Numbered from the stretch's first letter, positions 24,755-35,778 are shown. The stretch is 64,000 nt of DNA from Phascolomyces articulosus (GCA_025677815.1 JAIXMP010000021.1:62001-126000); one strand, 5' to 3'. Made by a program: numbers and translations. Notes: generated by a model from the sequence alone, not told the origin.

Positions 24755-25395
24755 TTAAAATGATTTTTGAAGGGTAATAAAGGTAGTTCCTTTCACCTTG
24801 AGTCTTTCTTGATCATGAAATTCAATCCTTTCCCCGGTTTCTGCAAATCCCATTTTTTTATACCAATTGAGTAATACCGTACGGGCCTCAAAGACCCGCA
24901 TGACACAGGCTGTGTAGCCTAATTCTTGCATATGTGTCAATGCAAATCGTACCAATCTTCCGCCAACACCGCGAGATTGATAAGCAGGTGCAATAGAAAA
25001 TAATCGGATTTCACCATGTCCCTTTTCTCCCGAAATCACCGGATCGACCCGTAAAGTACCAATTAATTTCTCTTTTTCGTCAATCACATCAAATGCGAAT
25101 AATAATCGACATGATACACCGTTTTCACGAATGGATTTTTCTAATTCTTCATCGCCTGCACGATCACCTTTATAAAATTCCTCTTCTGATGTCCAACCCT
25201 CTATATAGAAAATATGCTTGTTCCACTGAGTCTATCATTCCATACCGTGTCATATGGATGATCCATTCTGTACTTAATAAATTGATACAAACCGTTGGTG
25301 CTATATGCACTGTTGACAACTGCCACGGCTTCTTTGACATATTTAAGATCATCAATTGTGACTTCACGGATGATAATATTGTCTTGAGCTGTCAT
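24755..25395 (-). CDS. GNAT-family N-acetyltransferase, paralogue 1
   Basis: Two exons, 25293-25395 and 24755-25200, give 182 residues. The N-terminus is IIIREVTIDDLKYVKEAV. The acetyl-CoA pyrophosphate-binding motif is YQSRGVGGRLVRFALTHM (Q/R-x-x-G-x-G/A type). It is followed by MRVFEARTVLLNWYKKMGF, the usual GNAT beta5-alpha4 pattern. The acceptor substrate is unknown. The neighbouring gene at 25849-26536 is a tandem copy with an intron at the same codon and phase (first exon 103 nt in both). The gene converges with the Taf14-like gene. No defect is visible. Confidence 0.92.
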
Positions 25396-25848
25396 TCTTT
25401 CTAATAATTTAATAATAATGATATAATAATAGTGTAATAAAGGGGTAAAATAAAAATGTACAATGAAATAAAAAGAAAAACGAAGAATTTTTTCTTCCAA
25501 CTGGAAAAAATACCGCTCTTTATATGTTTAACATTTGAAGTAAAGCGTACCTTCGCAACGTAATACTCAGGTCGGTTCTCTCCGATATAAAATAACTAAA
25601 CCAATAATATTAGTTCAAATGACTCACTCTACATAAGTGCTATGTGATGTTTTGGACTATCGTATTTTTATATAGTATATACATATACATATTTATTTAG
25701 GTAAATCTAAATATTACTAAATTCTATAAAGGAAAAATGAAAAAGATAAACAAAAATAGAACTGAATCAAAAGGGGAATTAATGATTCTTAAATTCAGGT
25801 CAGTAACAAAACTTCCTCAACGAAGGAACCAAAAGGATGGCAATTTTT

Positions 25849-26536
25849 TCAATCAAGATCCTTTTTCAACGTAATAAAACAAACATCCTTGACTTTAAGC
25901 ATTTCTGGCCAAACAAAAGGAATTCTTTCGCCTGTTTCTTTAAATCCTAATTTTCGATACCAGTTCAAAATTTCTACTCTTGTTTCCAATACATGGATCA
26001 TAGCTACTTTGAAGCCTAATTCCTTCATACGTTCAAATCCACTACGGACAAGACGACCTCCTACACCACGTGATTGCATTGTTGGGGAGACAGCAAAAAG
26101 TCCCAATTCAGCTTCTTGACCATCGGCTGAAGGTTGGAGTTGGATTGTACCAACGACAGTTTCTTCGCCCGAGGCTCCGGAGGTATCAAATGCATATAAT
26201 AATGTATTGGGTTTACCGTTTTCACGGACAAATTTTTCAACATCGTCAATATTTACTCGTTCACCACTTACTAAATCTTTTTCAGTGGTCCAGCCACCTA
26301 TCATATATCATTTGATTTTATATGTAAAAATATAGATAAATCAGATAATGCTTATCAATTTTTCTTCTATTGGTAAAAGAGGGCAATGGAATGACTTGAA
26401 ATGACATATGCGAAAAAAAGAGAGAGATTTTACCTTCAGAACGGTAAGCACCATTGATGACAGCATGAACAGTTTCGTTATGCTTCAAATCGTCTAATAT
26501 AACTTCACGTACAAAAATTGTAGATTCTGACACCAT
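25849..26536 (-). CDS. GNAT-family N-acetyltransferase, paralogue 2
   Basis: Two exons, 26434-26536 and 25849-26297, give 183 residues. The acetyl-CoA motif is MQSRGVGGRLVRSGFERM, followed by IHVLETRVEILNWYRKLGFK and ETGERIPF, the block shared with paralogue 1. The N-terminus (TIFVREVILDDLKHNETVHA) aligns with it as well. The identical intron position and tandem orientation show a local duplication. The substrate is unknown. The 450 bp between the copies contain the promoter of paralogue 1 and no other gene. Confidence 0.92.
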
Positions 26537-27065
26537 GACTGACCGAGTAAAGAACAGGAACTACAGAAACAAAAAAATAAAGGGAAGTTTAAATTGAAAT
26601 TGTTGTCCCAATTAAATGACTAGAAATGGTGTAATCATGATTTGGTTTATCCGTGATTTCCCCGCCTTTGGGTGGTGCGGTGGTTCACCTACGACAATCA
26701 TTTCCCCGTTTTTACCTAAACCCGGGAAACTGTTATACTACGATGGAAGTAAGTATTCTCATTGGACAAGATGTTTTTAAAGGTGTATAAGGATGTTTTT
26801 TGTATTTTTATTGTAATGGGTAAAAAAATAACGAAGCAAAGAAGAAAATATGGTACATAAACATTGTTGGATAATGAAAATAAAAAAGAAACATGAATTA
26901 CAAAATGCGATAAAAAGTAAGAAGAGGAAATAAAACATAGAAACTAGTGTAATAATTAGAAAAGTTTTTTTTTTTTTTTTTGATGTATGGATGGAGTAGG
27001 TCGATTCTTTTTTTCTGTTTTTGGGATTTAAATAGTAACAATAATAATAAATCATGCCGATCAGA
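26537..27065. other. Intergenic region with GNAT2 promoter and GT62 3' flank
   Basis: About 530 bp. The part next to 26537 is the minus-strand promoter of the second acetyltransferase. The C-rich stretch near 26655-26730 (GTGATTTCCCCGCC and similar) may hold regulatory sites. Poly-A/T tracts near 26960 fit a 3' flank. No gene seen. Confidence 0.4.
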
Positions 27066-28258
27066 TTAGATATCATCAACTTCTTCAATCATAGCATTAT
27101 CGGGTATGCCACTATGATAAATTTTATATGCAGGTAACCCATATACACTATAGCCAACAGCTACAGCAGCTTTTGCAAATCCTTCGGTGTCAATTTGATG
27201 TTTAAATGGGAATGCAGGATAATTGATACCTTCACGATGAACATTGGCCTTCGTCAATATACATGTCGATCCAATACCATCCAATGGTACTTTTTGTAAT
27301 GGCTGCATATCTGCTGTTATCATATCGATCATCAAGAAACGATGTGTAGTAAACTCAACCCATCCTATATGATAATTTCACTATTTTTAGAAACATTATT
27401 CAATCCTTATTTTTTGGTTACGCTAAATTCTTTCACTTGTTTACCTTCCATAAATACAAAATCTTCAGGCACATCCTTTGATAATGAAATGGATAATTCA
27501 GTTTCTTGCCAATTTCTTTTATCATGACCCCATTCATTTCCGTCCCTTTCAATCATTGTATTTGGCACCACAATATCTTCATTGACTTGTATTAAATCTT
27601 GTACCAAAGTTGGAGGAACCGATGTTAATAAAGGGTCCAACCAAAGTGTATAGTCATGATCGGGTGTTAATGCGGATTGTAATAAAAAGGTTCTTGCGCG
27701 TGCAATAGCGGCTCGTCGCAAAGGCTGTAATTCGTAGACGGTCTCTTTTCCAGGTGTGACCACAAACGACATGACTTCATCGTCATAGGTTTTGATGTAA
27801 ATATTGACTGGTAAGGAGAATCGAGCATGTTCAACATGTTGTCGCACCGCATGAACAGTGGTAGGTCCTGGATTCAGAACCAAGATGGCTAATGATATAT
27901 TGGGGTATGAAAGTTGGCGAATCAATTTGAAGAAATCGGATAAATGGCGTACTGTAGCAGGTTTAATCATGCTAAGAAGAAGCACATTGGGTTGTTGAGG
28001 GGGAATCATGTTAAGGTTTTGAAATGAAACACCTGGAACCCGATGGTCTGCTTGTGCTGCCAAGGCATCAGGAAGGCCATCGAGATGCTGTGATGTGGTA
28101 TTATTGTTGCTATAATAATCATCGTTGCACGGTGAAGGCCGGTAAAGAATTTGTAGTAAACATGTAGTGGTAATTAAAAATCCAATAATACTATATAATA
28201 CAATACGTCGTTTCGTACGTGGTAACATAAACGTCGTTCGTTTTACTTTGTCGCTCAT
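27066..28258 (-). CDS. GT62 (Anp1/Mnn9/Van1) mannosyltransferase-like protein without DxD motif
   Basis: Two exons, 27445-28258 and 27066-27364, give 370 residues. It is a type II Golgi-style protein with a short basic cytosolic tail and a signal anchor at about 18-40 (VLYSIIGFLITTTCLLQILY). The GT62 domain follows: NVLLLSMIKPATVRHLSDFF, RRAAIARARTFLLQSAL, then PPTLVQDLI, and in exon 2 PLDGIGSTCILTKANVHREG and AFPFKHQIDTEGFAKAA. The family builds the alpha-1,6-mannan backbone in the cis-Golgi (family knowledge). In family members the segment before PPTL carries a W/R-L-D-x-D metal-binding motif. Here it reads WLDPLLTSVPPTL, so the second Asp is missing. The protein may be catalytically altered or a non-catalytic complex partner (inference). 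Confidence 0.9.
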
Positions 28259-29268
28259 GTCAAAAAAGAGAGAATGGGAAAAGGAAAGGGAGAAAGGGAT
28301 CCAAAGAATCGTTATTATTCTTATTATTGTTCTCGGTCAAAGGAAGGTCCGCAGGAGATACATAGAATGAAAGCAATAAAAATAGAAATCAAGGTTCAAT
28401 GGAAAAATAACCTCTCTCTCTCACTCCCAAAAAAAAAAAAAGAACCGCTGATATTTTGACACCCATAAGAAGATTTATATCCCTTCAAATTCTACAAGTC
28501 ATTAGGTTTATGTTTGTATTGATATTTAATGCATAAGTATCGACTTTTATTCATAATACGAAAAGCCAAGACAGTATAAGAAATTGTGCTATGCGATTTT
28601 CATATGGTTCTGTTGTTGTCCTACTTTAACAGGTAGATGTATGCATAGAAATACAAGATTTGACAACTTGATATATATAGCATTTTATAATTTACTCCAA
28701 GCTTAATGATGCGGAAAAACGGGAGAATGAATCGATTTTATAACTACTAAAATTAGTGCGATGAATTATTTTTATTGCCTTCGTGCTAGATTCCTCGTTT
28801 AATATGACACGCTAATCATACGCTACACTTCCTCATCATACAATAGAAAGGAGCTGTAGTATATAGCTGTACATATGAGATGGCTTCTATTATATTAACC
28901 AAAGCCTGTGGTAAGCTTCAAAACGTGAATTACTGCTGTGTAATACTAATTAAAGTATAAGATGCTGTTTATAATATAAAAGTTTCACAATTTTTTTGGT
29001 AACTAATGCAAAAAGAACCATTGCCAGCTATTACTAAAATAACTGGCACTAATCTATTATGCTTCTTATATAACAATAACTATGATGCAAAAGAAGGAAA
29101 ATGTGAAATTAATTGCTCGACGTGTTGTTGCAGTCGATATAACTCTCGTGTGTTGTAGAGAATACACGAAGAAGAACATATGTATCAATTCATAATCAAT
29201 GTATATCATTTGGGTGATATAATAGTTGATTGACAACACCCATTCAAATCATATAGATAACTGGTAAT

Positions 29269-29281
29269 TTCCAGAAGATTC
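29269..29281 (+). promoter_or_regulatory. Perfect three-unit heat-shock element
   Basis: TTCcaGAAgaTTC is three alternating nTTCn/nGAAn units at exact 5-bp spacing, the trimeric binding site of heat-shock factor (established consensus). It lies about 100 bp before the HSP20 start codon. Confidence 0.85.
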
Positions 29282-29314
29282 TAATCACCAATCACATACA
29301 GAAAACGATCCCTC

Positions 29315-29321
29315 TATAAAA
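29315..29321 (+). promoter_or_regulatory. TATA box of the HSP20 gene
   Basis: TATAAAA about 33 bp downstream of the heat-shock element and 59 bp before the ATG at 29380, a normal core-promoter arrangement. Confidence 0.7.
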
Positions 29322-29379
29322 AAGCAAAAAGCTCCTGTTATCACATTTTGCTTCTCTTTCTAAAACCGTACAAAAAGAA

Positions 29380-29952
29380 ATGTCTTTTAGTACCTCAAAC
29401 GCCTGGGATTCCTTTGGTCGCAGCATTGAACGTAGTATGAACAAATTTGCAATTCGTTTGGAACGAGATTTTGCAAGTGTTATGCCAATTGACGAGAATC
29501 ATCTTTTCTGGGGCTCACCACGAGGAAACCGTGCAGCTTTTGCCTCTGATGACAATCATGGCGTATTCTTTTCAGTATATAGTCCAACATTGTCTTCAAC
29601 TGCTGAATCATCTTCAGGGTGGATGACACCTACCATCAATGTTTATGAAAACGACAAACATTGGACAATTTATGTTGAGATTCCTGGAGTGAAAAAGGAA
29701 GATATCAAGGTGGATGTCAAGAAGGACTTGATTACAATATCAGGTGAAGCCAAATTTGACAAAGAATATACCAATAGTGGAAATGTGCGCTATCTTCATG
29801 AATGTTATCAAGGCACTTTTAAACGATCATTGACACTTCCAGACGACATTGATCATGACAAGATTTCTGCCAAGTTTGAAAATGGTATCTTACATGTGAA
29901 TTTGCCAAAGGCACCCGAAACAAAACCTTCTCGCAAAGTCTCTATTGAATAA
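29380..29952 (+). CDS. Small heat-shock protein, HSP20/alpha-crystallin family
   Basis: Intronless 190-residue chaperone that holds unfolding proteins in the cytosol. The N-terminal arm of about 75 residues is aromatic-rich. The alpha-crystallin domain runs from about 85 to 180: INVYENDKHWTIYVEIPGV, KKEDIKVDVKKDLITISGEA, then GTFKRSLTLPDDID and KFENGILHVNLPKAPETKP. The A-x-x-x-n-G-v-L signature is present as AKFENGILHVNLPK. The gene has a perfect heat-shock element and a TATA box upstream, so heat induction is likely. A decayed copy of this family lies at 53013-53200 on the opposite strand. Confidence 0.97.
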   Translation: MSFSTSNAWDSFGRSIERSMNKFAIRLERDFASVMPIDENHLFWGSPRGNRAAFASDDNHGVFFSVYSPTLSSTAESSSGWMTPTINVYENDKHWTIYVEIPGVKKEDIKVDVKKDLITISGEAKFDKEYTNSGNVRYLHECYQGTFKRSLTLPDDIDHDKISAKFENGILHVNLPKAPETKPSRKVSIE

Positions 29953-31452
29953 TTATCAAGTATTCATTGTACTGATAATATTCTACTCAACTGTATACTT
30001 TATTCCTCACACACACATATTCTCTTTTTGTATTTTTTTTACCCTTCATTTGTATATGTCATTTCATCAACCACAGATAGTATTAGTCAACACTTCTTAT
30101 AGCATCTTCCTTAAGCTTTACGTGTCTTATGTTCAATTTATTATGGCAGTAAGATTATGATGATACGTAGCAGTAGTAGTCGCCATAATATCTTCAACAT
30201 TCAAACCTTTGCTATACCTCTAACTTTGTTTTAAATGCAAAAAATAAAAAAGCCCTAAATTGAAGCAAACTGATGATCAACAAAATAATATGTTGATGGA
30301 TAGTATGCCAAAAAATTGGCCTGTTAAATAGTTTCTGGTACTGTGTATTATTTTTATTTAGAGCGGGATGTTTTCCATTATCTTCGAATAATCAGTAATC
30401 CTCATTCATTTGAGTGATATTATTTGGTATGGTTGCTATTTTTTTTCTTACTACACTAGAAGAAGCCAATTTGAAATTTTATATATAAATATGGAATGTC
30501 GCTTATCAAGTCTACCAGTATCTTTATTACTGCGATTAGTTTTTTAATTAAAAGTAAATCAATAATAAAAAGGATAATATGAAAGGCTGGGAGAAAGACA
30601 ACAGTATAAATGTACTTTGTATATAACATCATTGTTGTCCAGTGTTTGATTAAAAAGAGTCACTCTACCATTTGCTTTTTATGTTATAATAGCATCGGCA
30701 ATAAACCAGTATGGAATTTCCAACTAAATAGAAAGTGCTGCGTGTTGTTACTTCAGGTAATAAATAAAGCCATTAGCTATCCATGGTAATATCTTGATTG
30801 CTCCTTTGTACTTTGAACAATTGTTTTTTTTATCTAATCTTGTGTATCGCTTGAATAGCCTTTTCCGCTGATATTTGTGAGACACGTATATGAGTTCAGT
30901 TGTTATTATTATGCATTTTGTTGTGAATTGACACACCATTATGAAAAATATTCTATACATATAACAAGATTATCCCAAGATATTAAGGCCTGTGGTATTC
31001 AAGAAAGAAACCTCCTCCCGCTTTAGTAAGCACATTCATGCATTTAGAAATTTTCAAAAACTGCTCTGATTGTGAAAATATTTGCGTAACGTGGTTTGTG
31101 CTCTAGGAATAATCTCAACAACAGAAGCAGGTCCTAGAGCGAATCATCAGTCAACATCGCATCAACTGAAATGTATAGCACTGTCCCTGCTAATGTAACG
31201 AATGAAGAGCTTGAAAGCGCTTTGCTTAGTTAGAATATTTTTTCTTTTCTTTCTTCCTTTTTTTACTCATTCCTCTTTTCCCCCTTATTATCTTTTTTTT
31301 TTATTATATGTTTTCCGCCCCTCTATTTGTTTACGTTAAATCAAAACGAAAATTGCAGTAAATAAATATATCAACTATTATTAAATTTTGTGCATGAATA
31401 TGGAGAGATTATTTATATATGAGTAAATATATTATTATACGTAGGTACATCT
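29953..31452. other. 1.5-kb gene-poor interval
   Basis: AT-rich 3' flanks of HSP20 (+) and BAP31 (-), which converge. A stretch at about 30870-31230 on the + strand reads as fragments of a protein interrupted by stops (see findings). About 31240-31330 is T-rich, like a transcript end. Confidence 0.45.
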
Positions 31453-32626
31453 CTATTGCCTTTTTCTGAGCCCATCAGATGATTCTCCATTTCCTGATGA
31501 TTGTGCAGATTTCTCAGTATCCGTACTATTTTCTGGACCATTATTTTTATCGGTTGCCACGGTAGCCGCATCCTAATATATAACAAGAACATTAATCTAT
31601 ATATCATGAATCGCTACAACATGTAAACCAATATAAACAGGGCTTGGTAGTTTACCACAACGTCTTCTAATTGGTTTCTTTCTTCCTGTAATGTTACTAA
31701 TTCAACTGTCAAGTTATACGTATGCCGAAGAATCCTACGTCAAGTCAGGAGGCGAAGAAAGGGAAAACAGTCAATATTATTACTTTGTCATTCTTACTAT
31801 GTTTAAAACAATAGAGTGCCATTATTCTTACAGAGTCAGAAATAGGGTTGAACCTGTTAAGTACATATTTCGTTGTGCATAAAACTTTCGTGCTGAATAA
31901 TTCGCGTCAGTCTGTGCATCCATTACTGGTGCTCCAGCTGCACTATTTATATTGTCATCGCGACCCAATTGAAATAGTGTTTCATCTATAGTTTTCAATC
32001 GATTGACAGAATCTAATAAATATAACATTTTATCAATATCGATTATTGAAGTCGAACATATTTATGTTCTCAAATTAATTTTGCATCATGATTATTGTCA
32101 GCCTACCGATAAAGAGGACCAAGATAAACCTATAAATGCAACCAACAACCAACAATTTAATATTAATGCCTTATTATAATCCATCAATTCGATATTTCAA
32201 TGAACTTACGCAAATACAATTTTGAGCGTGTATTTTACATGAGCCATCTAATAAAGCACAGAGCATGATATATTGACATAACACAACTTTTGATGAGTGG
32301 AAGTTTCTTTCTTTTATGTTATATATTCTTAATATTCTCGAATTTAAATTATCAAACAGTAGAAGAAAAATTTACGATAGGCGACCGTGACATGAATCGA
32401 AAGAAGCTTTTTCTCCATTCTGTTGGTAACGGGAGCATCAACAGGAAAAAAAAGAGAATCTATTATTTACACATTTTCCAAGAAGGTAGTTGTAGTGTGG
32501 GTAAATTTAGAAATTGTATATGGAACTTTAGGACAAATAGTTATTGTAATTATTATATGGAATTCAACTTTTATATACTACCTCAAGCAACAGTATTAGA
32601 AACACCAATGTGTAATAAAGTGTCAT
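31453..32626 (-). CDS. BAP31/Yet-family ER membrane protein in seven small exons
   Basis: ER three-pass protein involved in cargo sorting and quality control (BAP31 in animals, Yet1/Yet3 in yeast; family knowledge). Exons traced in phase: 32582-32626, 32376-32459, 32210-32247, 32107-32129, 31832-32012, 31656-31734 and 31453-31572, giving 189 residues. It starts MTLYYTLVFLILLLE and continues ILFFFLLMLPLPTEWRKSFF, then SPIMAHVKYTLKIVFAFILV and LFIDSVNRL. The third membrane segment is KFYAQRNMYLTGSTLFLTLI, followed by a short coiled coil (VELVTLQEERNQLEDVV) and a Ser-rich tail ending RKRQ. MTLYYTL, the PLP turn, DSVNR and YAQRNMYL are family landmarks. There is no canonical KKxx retrieval signal. 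One exon is only 23 nt. Confidence 0.93.
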
Positions 32627-32832
32627 TGTACAATAATAAAAAAGAAAGAGATGAGTATATACCCATGGTGCAATAAAAATGCTTGGGTATTATATACAGC
32701 TGAAATCATGGACCTTCTTTTTATTTTCTTCAGGGGATAATGAAGATCCAATCATTTCTTCATTTTAAGGTAAAACTATCAAGCACATGTATTACCACAT
32801 TATTTCATTATTGACCCCATGTCAAAGCAAGC

Positions 32833-32857
32833 AAAAAAAAAAAAAAAAAAAAAAAAA
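32833..32857 (+). repeat. Poly-A tract (25 nt)
   Basis: Homopolymer run flanked by GC and CTGC, much longer than the usual 8-11-nt A/T runs in this window. There is no adjacent retrogene evidence. Confidence 0.9.
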
Positions 32858-33518
32858 CTGCTAAGAAAGATGAAAGGTAATGATTGAATTCTACACTAGA
32901 TGATAACTCAAGGAAAAAACTTCAGATATATTGTTGGTTATTCTATTTCAGTAGCTTATGGTCTTTTTCAGAAATGTTAATGCATGGAATTATGTCCTTA
33001 GGCTACTTGAACATGACTGACAGTTGTTTATTAATTAAACCCGTCATTAATCAAGTATATTAGGGACTGATATTGATGGAGTATATGGGAAAATAGAGCA
33101 AATTGACATAAGAATTAGCAAGGATGTGTTTATTTTAGTCTATATACAGTGCAGTCTAATACATGGCATCAAGTAGTTATTTACGGGAGATAGCTATAGT
33201 GAAATGAAGATAAAATTAAAAGGCAGCAAGCAATAAAATGAAAACAAAAAAAGGTATAGTAATTCCCTACCCCTGGTCGGTTTATAAGAAAATAATGAAA
33301 CTGTTGCATCATTTTTTTATAGGTGATAAGAAGGAATAAAATCTCAACTATTTTTTAGTTTTTATTATAGCCGAGCACTTAAAAAATAACCCTCTTATTG
33401 AATATGCTTATTATGCAGCACCGTATCCAGCATCATCTCAACTTCTGAAATTATAGAGGAGTATATACAACCATATGAAAGCAAAGCAAACATCGTTGTT
33501 ATTATAGATAATTTCTCA

Positions 33519-33879
33519 TTATTTTTTACGTTCCTTGTATTTAAGCATTACAAAAAAAAATATAGAATTGTTAATCAATTCAGGGTTTTCTACTGCAACC
33601 ATATGTGATCCATCTACAGCTTGTACTGTAATCATGGGTGATGCAGCCTCTATACCCTTTGGTTGTGCTAGAGGAAATGCGGTATTATTTTTATTATAAT
33701 ATTATTAAAGTGTTATCTATTGCTACATTTCTCATCCATAAAATAAGTATGTTTAATTTTTTAGTATAAATGCATTGCATTTTATTTGGTGACTGATTAG
33801 ATAATACACCACACGGGTTAGTATAGAAAGCAATATAAGATAATTGAAGATTATAATAAGAATCTGCCACCTCTATTGG
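33519..33879 (-). pseudogene. Alpha/beta-hydrolase C-terminal remnant
   Basis: The last exon-like piece (33519-33667, after a TTTCCTCTAG acceptor) reads QPKGIEAASPMITVQAVDGS HMVAVENPELIN and runs in frame to a TAA. GSHMV followed by E-x-P-E matches the catalytic-His region at the C-terminus of alpha/beta hydrolases. A second coding-like piece up to 33879 includes YNLQLSYIAFYTNPCGVLSN. No start, nucleophile elbow (GxSxG) or phase-consistent joining was found upstream. It is either a decayed gene or the end of a gene whose other exons I could not trace. Confidence 0.5.
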
Positions 33880-34305
33880 CTAATTAATAGTAAATATATA
33901 CCAGGCGATCTGTGCAGGTCAGATAAGCTATCCATGCACATATAAGCCAGGATCGGTTTATATAGGGTGTGTGTTTTTTTATGTAAAGTTCGGTCTTAAT
34001 CTTCAATCTCAGTAATTTTTGTAAAGGAAAAGCAGTCTGCCTATAATCTTGATCTTACAATGTATCCATATTAAATTGGTAGTAGTTACTTAAAAGATAA
34101 TGCAGCAGATAGAGTTACGTTCCCAATGATATTTCCCAGTTATGCAAATCTCATTTCAAAGAACCAACTCCCTTCTTCGTGGTTAAGTTTGTACCAATCT
34201 AGATGCCAAACAAATTAACTTGCTAGACACCATCTTTTTTCTTTTTCCCTATATAATGTAGTAGAATGGATAGATTTATAGTTATCAATTTTTACTCATG
34301 AAAAC

Positions 34306-34740
34306 GCATAAAAAATATGATTTCAGTGAATATACAAAATTATGGCGCTTAATAGGAAGTATGGCAAGTAATACTTTTGGTTTTGGTAAGTCAATCCTAG
34401 TTTAGTTGTTTTTTATGTAAAGAGACATGAAGAGCAAAAAAGAATTGTTGAGTGTAGCCATAGTACATTTTTTCAGCATAGCCATGGATAAAACTAAGTG
34501 GGCATTACCTATTTTTTACTTAAAAACTCGTAAATCAATAAAAGTACATAAAAAATAATTGTGATGTTGCATAAAAAAAACTGCATAACCAATGTACATA
34601 AAAAAAAGTACGTAAAAAAAGCGCCGAGAAATATTTTATAATACAAATATACAAGCGGAGTCTGTGGTTAAATAAATTTATGGCTTGATGCATAAAAAAT
34701 ATGGGAAAGTACATAAAAAATCGCCAATTATACATAAAAA
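34306..34740. repeat. Cluster of dispersed TRCATAAAAAA boxes
   Basis: The motif (A/G/T)(C/G)CATAAAAAA or TACATAAAAAA occurs near 34306, 34545, 34569, 34595, 34690, 34710 and 34731, plus a variant TACGTAAAAAA near 34609. Six copies fall within about 200 bp. They all point the same way, with irregular spacing of 15-100 bp. Confidence 0.65.
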
Positions 34741-35778
34741 AAAAACTACACCCTTAACATTGTATTTTGCAAAATCTAAATCATAAAACTGAAGGATTTA
34801 TAGTTAGAATTATACTTTATTATATTTAGCTTTGTAAGTACGGATTTAAAAGTATATGTTATATTTTATATATCAGTTTATCACACATTTTCGCCTTTCT
34901 TCTTGGGGTTGGATGGATTGGATGTCGATCAAATTTTTTATACATTATAAATCATAAATACTTCTAGTGATCGTATCAAGATTGATGATGGAACGGTTAG
35001 TACATTGAATATTGATTAGATAACATAATATAGCAATAAAAGCTATATAGTACCTGTTTTAACCACTATACAGATTGATTTATAATCTGTCGAATTATTT
35101 CATGACAAATACATTTCAAACACCATGAATGTATATGAATCATAAATAGGAAGAAAATTGCTATCAAGTTTTATTTATTGTGGTTTAAAGAACATGAGGA
35201 TTGAGATAAATGAAGTGTTAGCAGAACAAGGTATTTGTCCCTTATTGAAGCGTTGAACATACAATACCATGTCTACAGGCCATTGTAATCCCACAAGGGC
35301 CGATCTCCACCCCCCAACTCATAAAAAAAAAAGAAAAGTAGTAGTAGGATGTCAAAGAAAAATATGGTACTACATATCCCACTAATAATTGTAATTGAAA
35401 AAATACTGAGAAGTGAACAATGCAAAGAAAGTTATTTTTCATTTTTTTACATGCATATATTAATGATCATCTGGGGTATTATAATGCCACATTTTAACCA
35501 GTATTCATAAAATAGACTCACTATTTGCATCATGAGAAGTATATAAATATTAAAGGAATAGATTAAGTTAGCTAATTAAAAAAAGATTGAATTACATGGT
35601 AAAACATTTTATTATATCTCTATTAGAAGTTATTGATATAGCTAATAATATAACAATATATACCCCCCAAAAAGCCTGCTTCAATTGGCCAAAATATAAA
35701 AATAAAAGAAAAAAGATTTCCTGAAAAAATAAATATACAGGCAAGTAATATATGAAACAATGGATGTAATAAGAGGAA

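Larger units (their letters stand above)
28259..29379. other. Divergent intergenic region between GT62 and HSP20 genes
   Basis: About 1.1 kb of AT-rich sequence without a credible exon. It should contain the minus-strand GT62 promoter and the HSP20 promoter, whose heat-shock element and TATA box are listed separately. Confidence 0.5.
32627..35778. other. 3.1-kb gene-poor interval
   Basis: The BAP31 promoter should lie just above 32627. A run of 25 A residues is at 32833-32857. An alpha/beta-hydrolase remnant (33519-33879) and a cluster of TRCATAAAAAA boxes (34306-34740) are listed separately. Nothing else is recognised. Confidence 0.5.

Noticed and set aside
30748..30960. 70-codon minus-strand open frame
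   Set aside because: Lys/Ile/Tyr-rich, typical of AT-rich noncoding DNA, and no signals around it.
32290..32676. 128-codon + strand open frame
   Set aside because: It is antisense to exons 1-2 of the BAP31 gene, whose reading is strongly supported; no domain in the + frame.
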